The notes beneath the pieces were generated by a model. The model made no database searches. It was not told the origin of the DNA and saw only the letters and a program-made list of their open reading frames with translations. DNA of 64,000 bases, taken from assembly GCA_013397845.1 (NCBI GenBank), contig VZTG01009076.1, forward strand, positions 930,001 through 994,000. The letters are read 5' to 3'. Every line of letters begins with the position of its first letter. Position 1 is the first letter of the stretch. The translations under genes and the position numbers were made by a program. Origin of the DNA: Melanocharis versteri (Eukaryota > Chordata > Aves > Passeriformes > Melanocharitidae). This document shows positions 49,269 through 61,300 of this stretch, one piece after another.

Positions 49269-52200
49269 CTGCAGGACCTTAACAACTTCCCCCTGCCCCC
49301 ACTGTCCCCCTGGGGACAGTGGTCCTGCAACGGCACTGCTTTTCACAGTGACAGGCATTGAGGCAGCCCGGGGGAGAAAATTCATCAAAAACTTATTTAA
49401 TCTAATTGAGCCTGGAAAAACAGTTTGAATATTGATTTCTAGCCCCTTGACCTTTTTGAAACAATACATTTGGCCCTTAGGAAGGAAAAGCTGCACACTG
49501 CTGATGTAAATAAAGATATTTATTAGGTCTTGACAGAATATGTTCAATCTTCTCCTAGTTCTACAAATTAATTTTCATGGCAATGAGTATACAGATTATC
49601 CTGAGTTATTAAACTGACTTATAAAACGTATATTCGATTGAGACAAGCGAAGTATAAATATTTTTAAAATTTAAATTTTAACCTATGTTCAAGCCTACAC
49701 ATCCGAAATCTTTCTCAGATACTTTTACTAGAGAAAATAAAATTTTAAAGACATCCTTAGCAGGTAGTTCTAGACCTATTACGTGAATTAAGGCAAAAGA
49801 AAAATCAAATTGTTGATATTACTGAATATAACTTACCATTAGCAAAAAAACTAATAACTAATTTGATTTCTTACTTCATCATGTTTGCACTATTAGATAA
49901 TGCCCAAACAGCAATAGTGTTTAGAAGAATTTATTCCAAAATAATAAAAGTTAAATATATCATCTTCCTTACGATAAGAAGGTTCTGATCTGTTATTTAT
50001 ATTTGATAACTTCTGATCAAGTGTCAGCTAGTGGATTTCCTGCCTCCAGGCCAGGCACTTCTGACATCACCATGTTATATCTCCTCAGGAGACAGAGCCA
50101 CAAGTAATATGGACTTGTACCTTCCTTCAAGTGAATGTAATACTGTTCATTCACTCTGGTTTTAAAATCTCATTCAATAAAAATCTAGTCATAAACTTGC
50201 CATATAACAAGATTTCTCCAGAAGCTTTAAACGAGCAACTCTTTGATACATCAAATTATAGTCACATCATATTTTCTTTTCCCCATTCAGTCATTGAGCT
50301 ATTACTCTGAAAAAAGAATGTGTGATAAAGATTTATTTATTTTAAGATTTGTCACATCTGAAGAAAAGTCACTTATCCTCCCAAAAAACCCATCTTGCTA
50401 CAGCTAAAACATAAATAGCTTTATTCATTCAGAAAAAAATCTCCCTTTACCCTATGATCATTCACATCAATAATATAAGAATTACTGTACGTGTCTCTTC
50501 AGTAGACAACCACCTAGAAGCAGATTTGGACCTCAGAACCCAGACAAGAAGAGTTCGAAATGAATCGCCTGAAGACTTGATCAGGACTTATATAAGCCAG
50601 GAAGAGATGCACATAATGGCAGCACCAAGCTTTTGGTCTGTTGGTTACTGTAGTGCAAAATATAATTAGGAAAATTTGCCCTGAGGCAACAAAGGTATTT
50701 GATACAATCATTACAGAGTAGAGGACTGAAAATTATTCTTAGTAGCGCAGCTACACCACTTTTACACCTTTGTGAGGTAGGTGGGTACTACCATGGCTTT
50801 CCTAGATAACAACACCAAAAATATAGTCATAGCTCAGGGTATAAGCAGCAATAATTGCAGTCACAAAAAATCAATCCTGTTGTGGCGAGGGGTCTTGTTA
50901 CAAGGAAGTATTGAACTATTGTTTGTACTGATCACTCAAGGTATTTTGCTGGTTACAAAATTAAAACAGCAGGTAAATCATTATTCAAGGTCATATGATT
51001 TTCTCAAGGGGAAAAAAGGATCCAAGGCATTACTAGAGACTTTACGTTATTAGGCTCAAGACACGTTTTCACTCCCTTTTTTTATTTTCAGATGTTGCTA
51101 CTAAAATTCAAATAGTAACTCAATTATGTCCTAGTAAAACCCTCAGGGTTTGTCCTACTCCAAAGATGAGTGGAATTGTTTGTGGCAAGACACTGTCACC
51201 CAACAGCTAAACAAGTCTTCAAGGTTTTCAGAGCCTGTTCCCTACCAAAATAGTTTCCAGGATTACAGTTATTCGATAGGTGAGAGCAGTACTATTGATT
51301 AGACCTTTCCATCAGGTGCCAGACAAAGGGAAATCTACGTAAGGCCCACCTGAGGGGATACAAACACCAGAATATCCAGTGTCAATGCAGTGCAGCAATC
51401 TGGCTACTGGCAGTTTTACAGACATCTGCTTTTCCCCTAGGACATAAGATATAAGCTGCTCTCAGATCTAAGCAAATGTACATTCCTATCCACTTCTTCC
51501 AATGGAAAAAGAAACAGTCATGAAGATTTCTAGTCATTATTGCAGGCATGTTCAGAGGTTAAAGAGACCGTGGCCCAAATTCTGTCACCTATGTGTACAT
51601 CCATCTCAGCATGAATATTGTACCTGGTTTTGACAGCAAAAATAGTTTATTTACATGAAGTTTAAGAAATTACTTATTATTAGACAAATTTTGCTCTGAC
51701 TGTACAGTGCTAACAGATGGATAATTGTTTACGAATGGTTTATAAATAGTCAGAAAGTAAGCTTTGACTATTTCACGTCTTTGCATGGAACTTCCTATAG
51801 GTATGCCATGATATTGTGAAGAGATTAGTCTAAATTATATGGTAGGTGACTCATTTCAGATTCAGAATGGGGTAGAGGGGGAACGAAGGCCTTGTTGAAT
51901 GGCCACAAATGGAAATGCGACATAAGGCAAATGAATGAAGGGAACAGCTCTGCTCCATTTCGAAAATAGAGGCTGCAGGCTCAAACAGAGCAAAGAATGG
52001 AATCAAAGTCTGGGTAATCTCAGTATCTGAAAATGTGTGAAGAGATTTGGAGTTGAAAGAAGCTGCACATAGAGCTGAAAGAGCTTTGTTAGCTGCTATT
52101 ATTATACATTCAGCAATGAGGGGCTGGGGCAGAATTCACTGCAATTTATTATTATATGGAAATTAAATTTTAAGAATCATTGGGATCTATTCAATGTAAA

Positions 52201-54569
52201 GTTCAATCCAAAGTATTTTGGGATATTTATACTATAAGAAGTTTTTCAAAACATTTCTCATTTCCTAGTTACTAGAGCTAATATTAGCTGCACATGAATA
52301 TCAAATGTAATTCCATTTCAAGTATTTTTTTCTTAAAACAATATCCCAAATTCAATCTGCCCTATAAATGGTTCTGTTAAAGACAGTTGTTTCAAATACC
52401 AGCATACCAAACCACATCTCTACTGCAGATGAGACAGAAAAGGAGTATGAGGAGAGAATTTATAAGCTCCAAATATAGATTGGCTATCCCCTCCTCATTC
52501 TTCCATTGTATGCCATTCATCTAAATATCTCCTTTCTAATTCAACCCTCAGTATCCTCTCCACAAGAATTTTTATACAAATTGAAAATAAAAGTGCTTAG
52601 GATTACATTTGTCTATCCAAATTCAGACAGATTTTAAAGGCTAGCACTACTTAATTTACACTATATGAGCCAGATTTTACTGCAGTTTTAAAATACTACA
52701 GAAGAAATTCAATTGGGCTATAGCAAGAAACTGAAAATTATCTGTCAGAGGTACAAATAGTGCCAGATTTTATGGCTATATCACCTGTGTCTCTCCATTA
52801 CTAGTCTATCTGTCACGTGTGTTGGAGAAGAGTGGTGTGTATTAGAGTGAGAAAGGCGTCTTCCCTAATCAGGATTTTCTAGGGATATCACATGAGCGCA
52901 GCAATTTAGCGCAGCACAGAAACTGATCTAAATCAGTGAATTCACCACATTTGAAAACTGTATACCCATAAGGAGACCTATAACAGGATCCTGTGAAGTT
53001 CCTTGCTTTTTTGACTTAATGGAATATCAGTGCAGCAACTAAAAGAGAAACTTCTCAGAGAACCTATTAAATCTTGTCTGTAGGGATACTATAGGGTAGA
53101 AGAACATTCCTAATAAAGGAAGGGGTAAAACTAAAAAGGAATGCAACCTTGCCTGTGGGAAAGGGAGACTAAGAAAACACAGTCATTTTTTTATTTCTTT
53201 TTTTAATTATCCTATATGTTGCAGTAATGAGAAAGAGTCAGTCCATTACAGATCCTTGACATTGAGAGGCACTAAAAATGCTTAATCTGGACTTCTTTTC
53301 AGTAAACCTTTGGCTTTCACATCGTTGCCTTACATCTGCGATTTCCAAATCGTTATACTATTGCCAAGCTATTGTACACATTTCAGGATGCCAGCCAAAT
53401 TCTAATAATGGCATCATTAAGAGAGAGATATTGCAATGGTAAATGCTGTATTACTTTGCTCATTTTGGCAATCAGTGATGTCAGTAATATCCTGTTCCTT
53501 AGGAGGCCTAATTAAATTCTTTCATTGAAATAATCAACATTCGTGTTCCCAACCACTTTGCAACTACAGTAATTCTTTGTCTGCCAGCTGTGAGAATTTC
53601 CTATCCTACCCTCTCACATCAGCAAACCAAAGGGAAAAAGTTCATTTCACATTTATATAATATATTCACGATTGAGGTAGGTAACAGACATATTTTGCTT
53701 GTAATACTAAAGCTTAAGCCACAAACTAACCTTGGAACAGACTCAAGTCAAAAAAATAATGTATCAAATTCAGTCTTAACAAAGTATTTTCAGAAACCAC
53801 TACCTTTCAATTAGTAGATCAAACAGCTGATCCAGTCATTGATGCAAGGAGAATACGATCAGTCTTCATTTGGATCTAAAGCTACCAAAACCAGCAAACA
53901 GTAGAATTTAATTGTATCAAAAGTCATTTGCAGAAGGTTTATGTGTGAGTAGGACTCTGGATCACAAAATCTAAAATATGAAACTAGTTCTAAACCATGC
54001 CAGAAAAAGATATTAAAAACAAAGACACAGACTATCTGAAAAATAAACTACAGAGAAACATACTGCTGTGCACTTTTGACCCTGTTTCTACCAGTGTTAC
54101 ACTGCATAATGGCTTGAATCTAGAGCTAATAATTATTTCCTCCATGATGCAGAGACTCATGTCTGAACTTTAGTCTGAATCTACTGCCGAGGAGAGCCAT
54201 TAGCTCGCTGTAGAAACCCAGGGAAATTTTCTGTCTAAGCAGAATGCAAGATGCCAAAAAAATACTATGTAGGAAATGTGAAAGAGGAACATGAGCACTC
54301 TTATCTGCCTGAGATCCACAGCTTAGAATTCTTTTCTAAAATAAAGGGACCTATTCAAAAAAACCCTTTAAAGAAAGACTCGTGCTTTTCTTTGTACATA
54401 GCTGGGAGAGGATAGATATAAGCCTCCTTCTTCAAAGCCCCACACAGGAAAGGTTCAAACCCCTACCTCCTCCATTTCACAGGAGGATAATTGAAGCCAC
54501 CTTGCATCCCATCAGCTAATGTTTCGGTACTGTGGAGAAAAGAATTCAGGATTCTACATGCAGAAAACC
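49269..54569. other. AT-rich unique DNA, no gene seen
   Basis: Over 5 kb without recognisable genes or transposons after the hairpin at 49301. The 90-codon frame at 50781-51053 and the 74-codon frame at 53590-53814 show no known motif. Confidence 0.55.
49301..49320. repeat. Perfect hairpin, 9-bp arms
   Basis: ACTGTCCCC, CT, GGGGACAGT, located about 33 bp beyond the last recognisable CR1 base at 49268 in a C-rich patch (CCCCCTGCCCCC). Whether the patch belongs to the element or to the insertion site is unclear. Confidence 0.85.
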
Positions 54570-54890
54570 CCCAGAATCATAAAAAAAATTAAATTGTAAA
54601 GGACCTCTGGAGGTAGTGAAGTGCAACCTCCTGTTCAAAGTAACCTAATATAATTTCTGAGAAAATTGATCTAATTTCATATTCACTCAGAGCTTTTTCC
54701 AGACAAGTTTTGAAGATGTCCAGGGCTGGAGATTCCACAGCCTATTACACTGCTTGATCATCTACAGTGAGCAGACTTTTCTTTCTTTAAGTCCGGTTTT
54801 GTAGTAGTGTTTCTTGTCCTTTCATCAGGGACCTCTGAGAAGAGTCTAATTTTATCTTGTCCATTAAGTACTGGAAGGCTCCATTTGAAG
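54570..54890 (-). mobile_element. Old CR1 LINE 3' end
   Basis: On the plus strand CCAGAATCATAAAAAAAATT, AAAGGACCTCTGGAGGTAGT, GAAGTGCAACCTCCTGTTCA, CAGGGCTGGAGATTCCACAG and TCTTGTCCTTTCATCAGGGA appear in the order of an antisense CR1 3' end (family: ACAGAATCACAGAATGGTT, AAAGGACCTCTGGAGGTCAT, CTAGTCCAACCTCCTGCTCA, GGATGGAGATTCCACAACCT, CTTGTCCTTTCACTGTGCAC). It includes the terminal repeat in decayed form and about 320 bp of 3' UTR, so it is a typical 5'-truncated insertion. No coding part is present. Confidence 0.85.
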
Positions 54891-57800
54891 AGTTTAAGTC
54901 TATGTGTCCCATTTTAAAAAGTATCCAAATGTTCAGCTCAACATTAGTTTGGGGAAGGAGAAATGCACAGCTCAACACAGGAATGGTCAAAATCTTTCAT
55001 ACACCATAAAGGATAAATTTTTTTAAAGTTTTTACTTTTTCCTTTGATTCACAAAGTGGTAATAATTTCTTTCTTGCTTTTTGTGGGGTTATTTATCAAT
55101 TGGAAGGCATTTCATAAAGAGCTAATTGGAGAATGTAATATTTGTAATTGGAGCAGTCTGTATTGGATTTGCTGACAGCATGATATATCCTGCCAAAGCT
55201 GGGAAACTTGAGATAATATTGCTGGCATGCAGAACAAGCAATAAAAATTTTAAATTTGGTTTTAACATTTTAGAGTATCTAAAATTACTAGTCCATGGGA
55301 TCCACTAGCAAAAAATTCATGAAGCAAGTAAAACCATTCAACATTTTGCATATTTGTGGGAATGCTGTGTAGCACTCAGCTACTGTTAGCAGTTCTAAAT
55401 CTTGCAAATTGCATGGTTTAGAGTAGGCTAGAAATTTGAAAGGTAGAAACAACTTCAGCAATTTCTTCAAATTCAGAAAAATGATTCAGTATTAGGAACC
55501 ATGTTTTTCCTGGTTATTCCCTATTACCCGAGAAATTATCTGTGTATAAACATATGACCGAAAAACAGTTTCGTAATTAAGCCTCAAAGAAAATATTAAT
55601 CCCTATATGTGATGCTTTCATAAGCTGATAGTGAAATTTCTACAAATTCTTGGAGCCACTGCGTTCCACACATTAGCTCTTTGTGACAGATTGCATGATG
55701 GTACGCACTACCTCTGAAGTTAAAGGCTTCCTCTCTAGGCAAACCTGTCCTAGTTTGATTAAAGGTGTGATTTCAACTCCACAAGACCAGAAAGGTGATA
55801 ACTTTGCCTTCTCTAACTTCATTCACACTTCATTGGTATTTTTTTTTTGGTAATTTTCATCTCGGGTTAAACCAACATACATCAAGATTGCACTGAGTGC
55901 ACTTCATGAATGGACTAACTCAAATACCTTTTAACCAATACGAAACTACACTGGTAAAACTTCAGTGTTTTACACACTAACAGGGCTGGTAGCTGGAGCA
56001 AAAAAAAAGGCACTATCTGGCACTTCAATTACATAGCCAACTGTGAAAGTCTGTATGTCTAAAAAAGAGGCTGGGGAGAAAGTACCAAAAGCCAGATCAG
56101 CATTGCCCAAATAGCATAACAAAGATTTCCAGCTTGTACCATCTGAATCTTATTTTCACAACTCCTTGAACATACTTCCACTGTTCTATTTTTCAGTCCA
56201 CAGGCTGTGTCAAATATTAAAAATATTAATCCACCTACTCTTTGGTATTGCACAGTTTTCATAGCTGAAGTGTTTAATTAAGGTTTGATTTGCTGTTTCT
56301 AATTAGTTGCAGTAGCAACAAGTTGTAGTAACAAGCTGTAGTACAGAACTACCAGATTTAAGGAGGCAAGAGGAATAATAATTTAAATTACTCATACATA
56401 TTGTTGGATCCTAGAAATATAATCACTTAAGAAAAATATAAGAACATATTCTAGGCAAATCACCAAAAAAAAAAATATAATCTAACTGAAGTTTTAAAAA
56501 TGAAGCTTCAAAATTCTTGTTTAAAAATCCAGATTTGGAAACCATTTTTAAAATCTGTATTAAAAAAAACTGAGGAAACAAGCATAATTTCTTCAAGTAT
56601 GTTGTTCTATCTCATAACAGATATAGCAGATGCAAAAGTAGGGTTGGGATGAGCAGATAAATTACTACACTAGATATTGAGAGTTTCTTGTATGAGCTAA
56701 GCAGAAGATCTTTTGAGACATTACAAGTGCAGGCACATTGTCATTATAAGAATTTCTTCAACCTCCATACCAGAGGACCAAGGAGCTCTGGATCTGGCCT
56801 GAGATCATCTCAAACACTGAGGAATAGGGGTAGGGATAATTTTACCTTTTTCTAGTCTTCAGTTACTAGCAGGATCAAATCCTCACAAAGATTTTTGTTC
56901 ATTATAATATATTTTTGTTACTGTGACTTATTCCAATAGTCTTGTTCAGTTCCTCTTTGAACTGCTAAATCCATCGATTTAAGGGGTCAACACTGCCAGT
57001 GCAACAGTTCCTTTTGCTCTGTGTCATATGAAAAGATAAAAGAGACAATTCGAATTACAAAACTCTTCAGCTATTGAGTTCATTTTTATTTGCAGCTAAG
57101 TAAACACAGCCAGATTTTAAACTGCCTTTGGGTTAAGTGTTTCTCCTTGTATCATTTCTTGTCACCTCTATCTGACCTCTCCATAGTCCTTCAATATCTT
57201 TTCTGAGACTGAATAAGAAGCACGATTTCATTGCTGAGATCAGATTGTTGATTTATTGGTATAGCAGTACTATAATATATTCCTTACTATTCCCCACCCA
57301 ATACTTTTTTACCAGAACATGTTGTTTTGATTTTGTACAACTGCTGCTCATTAAACCAGACTCTTCATCCAGCTATATTCCAAAAGAGGCAGGCCTATTT
57401 CCTGAGTTATTACAGGTAATTTGGAATCCTGTATGGCAACACAAAAGTTTATATAACAGTTCTGGAAGCATTTAAAGATATCTTTTCTCCACTCTAGAAC
57501 TACAGGAAAGAAATATTGCTTTCAGATGTCCTACAGGCCATAAATATCAAGCCAAACATGTTATCCAGAAAACAATTCAAAGCATAAAGAAAATATAAGA
57601 TACGGATTTACTGGAACTGAAATGCTCTGACCTATCCACTAGGACAAAAAAGTATATTAACTTTTCCTTTCAAAGAATTTAGTTCATCCAGAGATGAAGC
57701 CACCTTGGGAAAAAACCAAACATCAGTTTTGTCTCAGGTCTTGATGAGTAGAAGAATGTTTACCTAGGTTGCAGAAGCTGGAAATGTAGGCAGCTGAAGC

Positions 57801-58029
57801 TTGATGCACCACAGGCACCAAAGTGTCATCTCATCTCATCTCAGCCAATGCAAGCGATGGAGTTGGATTTCGTGGTAGTGTATCTAATATTCTGACATGA
57901 CCTGTGGCTCTGTGAGCTGAGGGCTTTCTAGAGTTTTGAGTCTCCAAGTCAGAAGTGATGTAGAAAAACCTGAAGAGATCAAAAAGCCGCCAAAATTGCC
58001 TCTGTTCTAAAGTTTGTGGAGGTGGAAGA
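54891..58029. other. AT-rich unique DNA, no gene seen
   Basis: Contains a degenerate 13-16 bp tandem at 56305-56345, an A-rich run at about 56465-56477, and a (TCATC)n triplet near 57828-57843. The 137-codon minus-strand frame at 57831-58244 overlaps the neighbouring CR1 fragment in antisense and is not a gene. Confidence 0.55.
56305..56345. repeat. Degenerate short tandem repeat
   Basis: AGTTGCAGTAGCAACA, AGTTGTAGTAACA and AGCTGTAGTACA follow one another: three imperfect copies of an A-G-[TC]-T-G-[CT]-A-G-T-A unit. Confidence 0.6.
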
Positions 58030-58378
58030 GAGGCAGCTGGGGGCAATCTGACTATGATGTATGTGGGAAGTAGATGAGTACTTCCAACAACCTGAAAGCA
58101 AACTGTTCTTGGTGGTGCCAAACAGTGTAACAAGAAACAGTAGTTGCAAACCACAACCTGGGAAATCCTGATTGGACTCAAGGAAAGATTTTCACTGGAA
58201 GGATGAAACCCTGAGGAATGAAGCCTGTACACCTTATGAAACATCTATTCTTGGAGACTTGGAAAATTCTGCTCAACAAAGCTGATCTGGTTGAGAGACA
58301 TCGCTGTGGACAGCAGGGGGGGTGAACTGTGTATCTTTAAAAGTCCCTTCCAACCCAAACCATTCTGTGTTTCTATGG
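58030..58378 (+). mobile_element. Old CR1 LINE 3' UTR with well-kept tail
   Basis: The stretch follows a CR1 3' UTR in order: GGCAATCTGACTATG, GAAATCCTGATTGGACTCAA, TTTTCACTGGAAGGATG, CTTGGAGACTTGGAAAATTC, GCTGATCTGGTTGAGAGAC, then AAAGTCCCTTCCAACCCAAA and CCATTCTGTGTTTCTATGG. The body carries many changes and a deletion where the family has its GGAACAGGTTGCCCAGAGAG box, whereas the last 40 bp are close to consensus. The 5' limit is approximate because similarity fades upstream of about 58030. Confidence 0.85.
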
Positions 58379-61300
58379 ATATAAATATGTTTTTTCCCCA
58401 TTCAGAAAAAAGTCCTAAATTTACTCTTTCTTGTCCTTGTTCATTTAGAAACACCTCTTTCTTACAGAGTCCAAATTGAAGCCAATAATTTTTGTAATGC
58501 AACAAACGGGATTGAAATTTCTTCCCACAGTCCTCCACAGCACTGCACAATTCCTGCAGTCATAACCCGTACAAGTTAACATTACCTTATTGGCTAAGAC
58601 AGCAGCAATGGCATTAATGTAGCAAGAGAAGAGCTCAGACACATTTTGCAGCCACCTTTAGGAAGATGTAACTACATTCTTAACAGTACCTAACACAACT
58701 AGGTTAAAGTAGACAGGATTTGCCTACAGTAAGTTGGAAATAATTCCTTTCAGCAAGTTTGAAATAGATGCACTCACTGTTAAATGAGGTAAAGTGACAG
58801 CAAAAATCAGTTCTCACTTCAGACATGAAGGCAGCTGCCTGGGCAGTACATTTCTCATAACATTCTCTGGTTGGAATTAACCACCTTTAGATTCTGTCAA
58901 AAGTGGCTCAATTACAGTCACCAAAGTTTTTCATCCTTCACCTACTTTCATGCATTTGACATCACATTATATTAATGCCTCTTACAACCAAGCTGATTTC
59001 TGAACCATTTGCAAACAGAAAGATTGGTCCATTTGCCCCCAAGGACACCATGATCATCAGAGGAAGAAGCACATCGTATGGATGTCACAGTGCTCTCATG
59101 CAGTTTACTATCTGAATGCAGCCAGGAGGCTGGTGTCAGTCTGTGCAACACCGAGAAATCCTTGAGCAAACATGGGCTTTCTCACTACCGTGAACTAATT
59201 TCTGTCATTATTTTTTTAAATTTTATCACTCTTACTAATTCTGGTAAGGACATTTGGGACTCACACCGTGGGGGAACATGATGTGCTATTAGAAAAATGA
59301 GTGGTGCCCTGCCGTATTATTGCACCTGAAAGAAGTAATACTAACATGCAGAGCAATCAGAGACAGACTGTGCCAGTGATGAGCTTCAACTGAAGGCTTT
59401 GCAGTTACTGAGCAACTGAATTACTGAGAATTCTTTGCCCAGAGTAATGACCCAATTCCTTATAATATCATTATATGAATGTTCAGCTCTCCCTTTGCTG
59501 TCTCAGGCAAGATGCTACAAAAAGAGAAATAAATAAAAGATTATGTAACCAGGTAACCATGTAATACTGCATTGCCATTGCTAACAGACCATATGCTTCA
59601 TGCAGAATTACAAGGCTTCAGGACTCAGGCTTGTCAGGCTTGCTCTGTCTGAACTTTTCTTGACCTGCCTCTGGTTTTGTTTTACTTAGTTTAGATGCGA
59701 CACCAGTTTCTTGTATTGACCACAAACCTATGGCTGATTTATTTTACTTTTGTTTATCTTTGTATAGTACAACTTTATATCCTTTTATTTACGAATCAAT
59801 GACAAGCAGTTATCCTGTGGAAAACGGGATATTTACAACTCTAACATGATAACATAGTGCAAAGAAAAACAGGCCTGTTACAAGAAAAGTCGTTGAGTGG
59901 TGAAGACAGGATGCAGAGAAGAGGACCACAAGCACAGGATCGGAAGGAGAAGGCACAGGGTGGCACTGGAGGTCCCTTGACTATAAAAAACTTACTCACA
60001 GTCAGTTAAAGACATGTAGACCTGGAGCTGGACAGAACTCATTTTAGGGGGTAAAAAAACCCCAGTGTCTAACGTAAGGAAAATCACCATATGTTGTAAA
60101 TTTAGGTGTAATGGAGAACTGCAGACCAATGAAGACAAATGAGAGGCATAAAGGCATGTTAGAAAATGTATAAAAATCACTTCTGATCAATCCTAGAACA
60201 AGCAAGAAGAAACACGAACATATATTCCTCATGACAAAATACTCAACATGCTGACAGTTCACTGTAATGCCTCACCAATAGCATTAGTATGAAACCATCA
60301 AGCTCAGCAGCCAGAACATCAGTAGAGACATGAGACTAACACATGAAATGGGGTAGGAACTAGGAATTGTACATGTAACAAGTTTAACTGTGTTATTGGT
60401 ATTACTTTTTTTTCTATTAGAACTACACATAGAAATTCTTGAATTAGACTGTTACATTTTCGGTCATGATAACAATAAATTCTTGACTATGTATGAAGGA
60501 GATGTTTCTACCATGCCTGTAAACAAGAATTTGAGTATAGCAATGAGCAGAAAAGAACACTTCTCTATGTGCTAAGAAGGAAAAAAACAACCTTTCTGGA
60601 GTAGGAGTACTCTATTTTCCATCAACAGTTGAATATACAGAGATTACCTCAACCAGCTAATTTAATCACAAACACAGACAATATTAATACTCTCAATTAA
60701 GATGAGCTATGATAGCAGCACTTAAAATGTAGTATGATGCAGACAGAAGGTAGGTCAGAAAGTCCTGTTTACATTTTGATAGAACTCAACAACCTGGAAG
60801 CATTCAGTGATATCAAAGCATATTACATTTAAGACTGGCTACTAAAATAATTGTATTTTGCACAGAATTAACCTCTAATATTCATTGCCATGATATATTG
60901 TAGGATCACTTAATAGGATTCTAAGAAAGTGGAGGTTTAAAACAATAAGCAAATCTCAGGAAAGATAAAATGGACTGAAAACAGAGACTGTATTCCTTCT
61001 GCCAAATAGCAGATTCTCATCTGAAACGAAATGCCAGAGCCACTGGTTTCCATCAGGGGGTGATCTGTTACAGGCATAGCATCTCACATGTTGAAGGGCA
61101 CAAAATAATCTCTAGTGGCATTTAAGGAGAATCTCCATTTCTGTTATTCTCTACTATTACTTATTTTCTTGCCTGTTCCTCACTGTTCGAGACACTACTC
61201 TAAACTATAGAGACAATTCATCTGATTCCACAGAGCAATGAATAAACATCCAAACGCTATCCTGAAGACCTGGAAAAAATTCTGTGGTTTTGATTGCTAA

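Noticed and set aside
57831..58244. 137-codon minus-strand frame
   Set aside because: It partly overlaps the plus-strand CR1 3' UTR in antisense, and the rest shows no protein family pattern.
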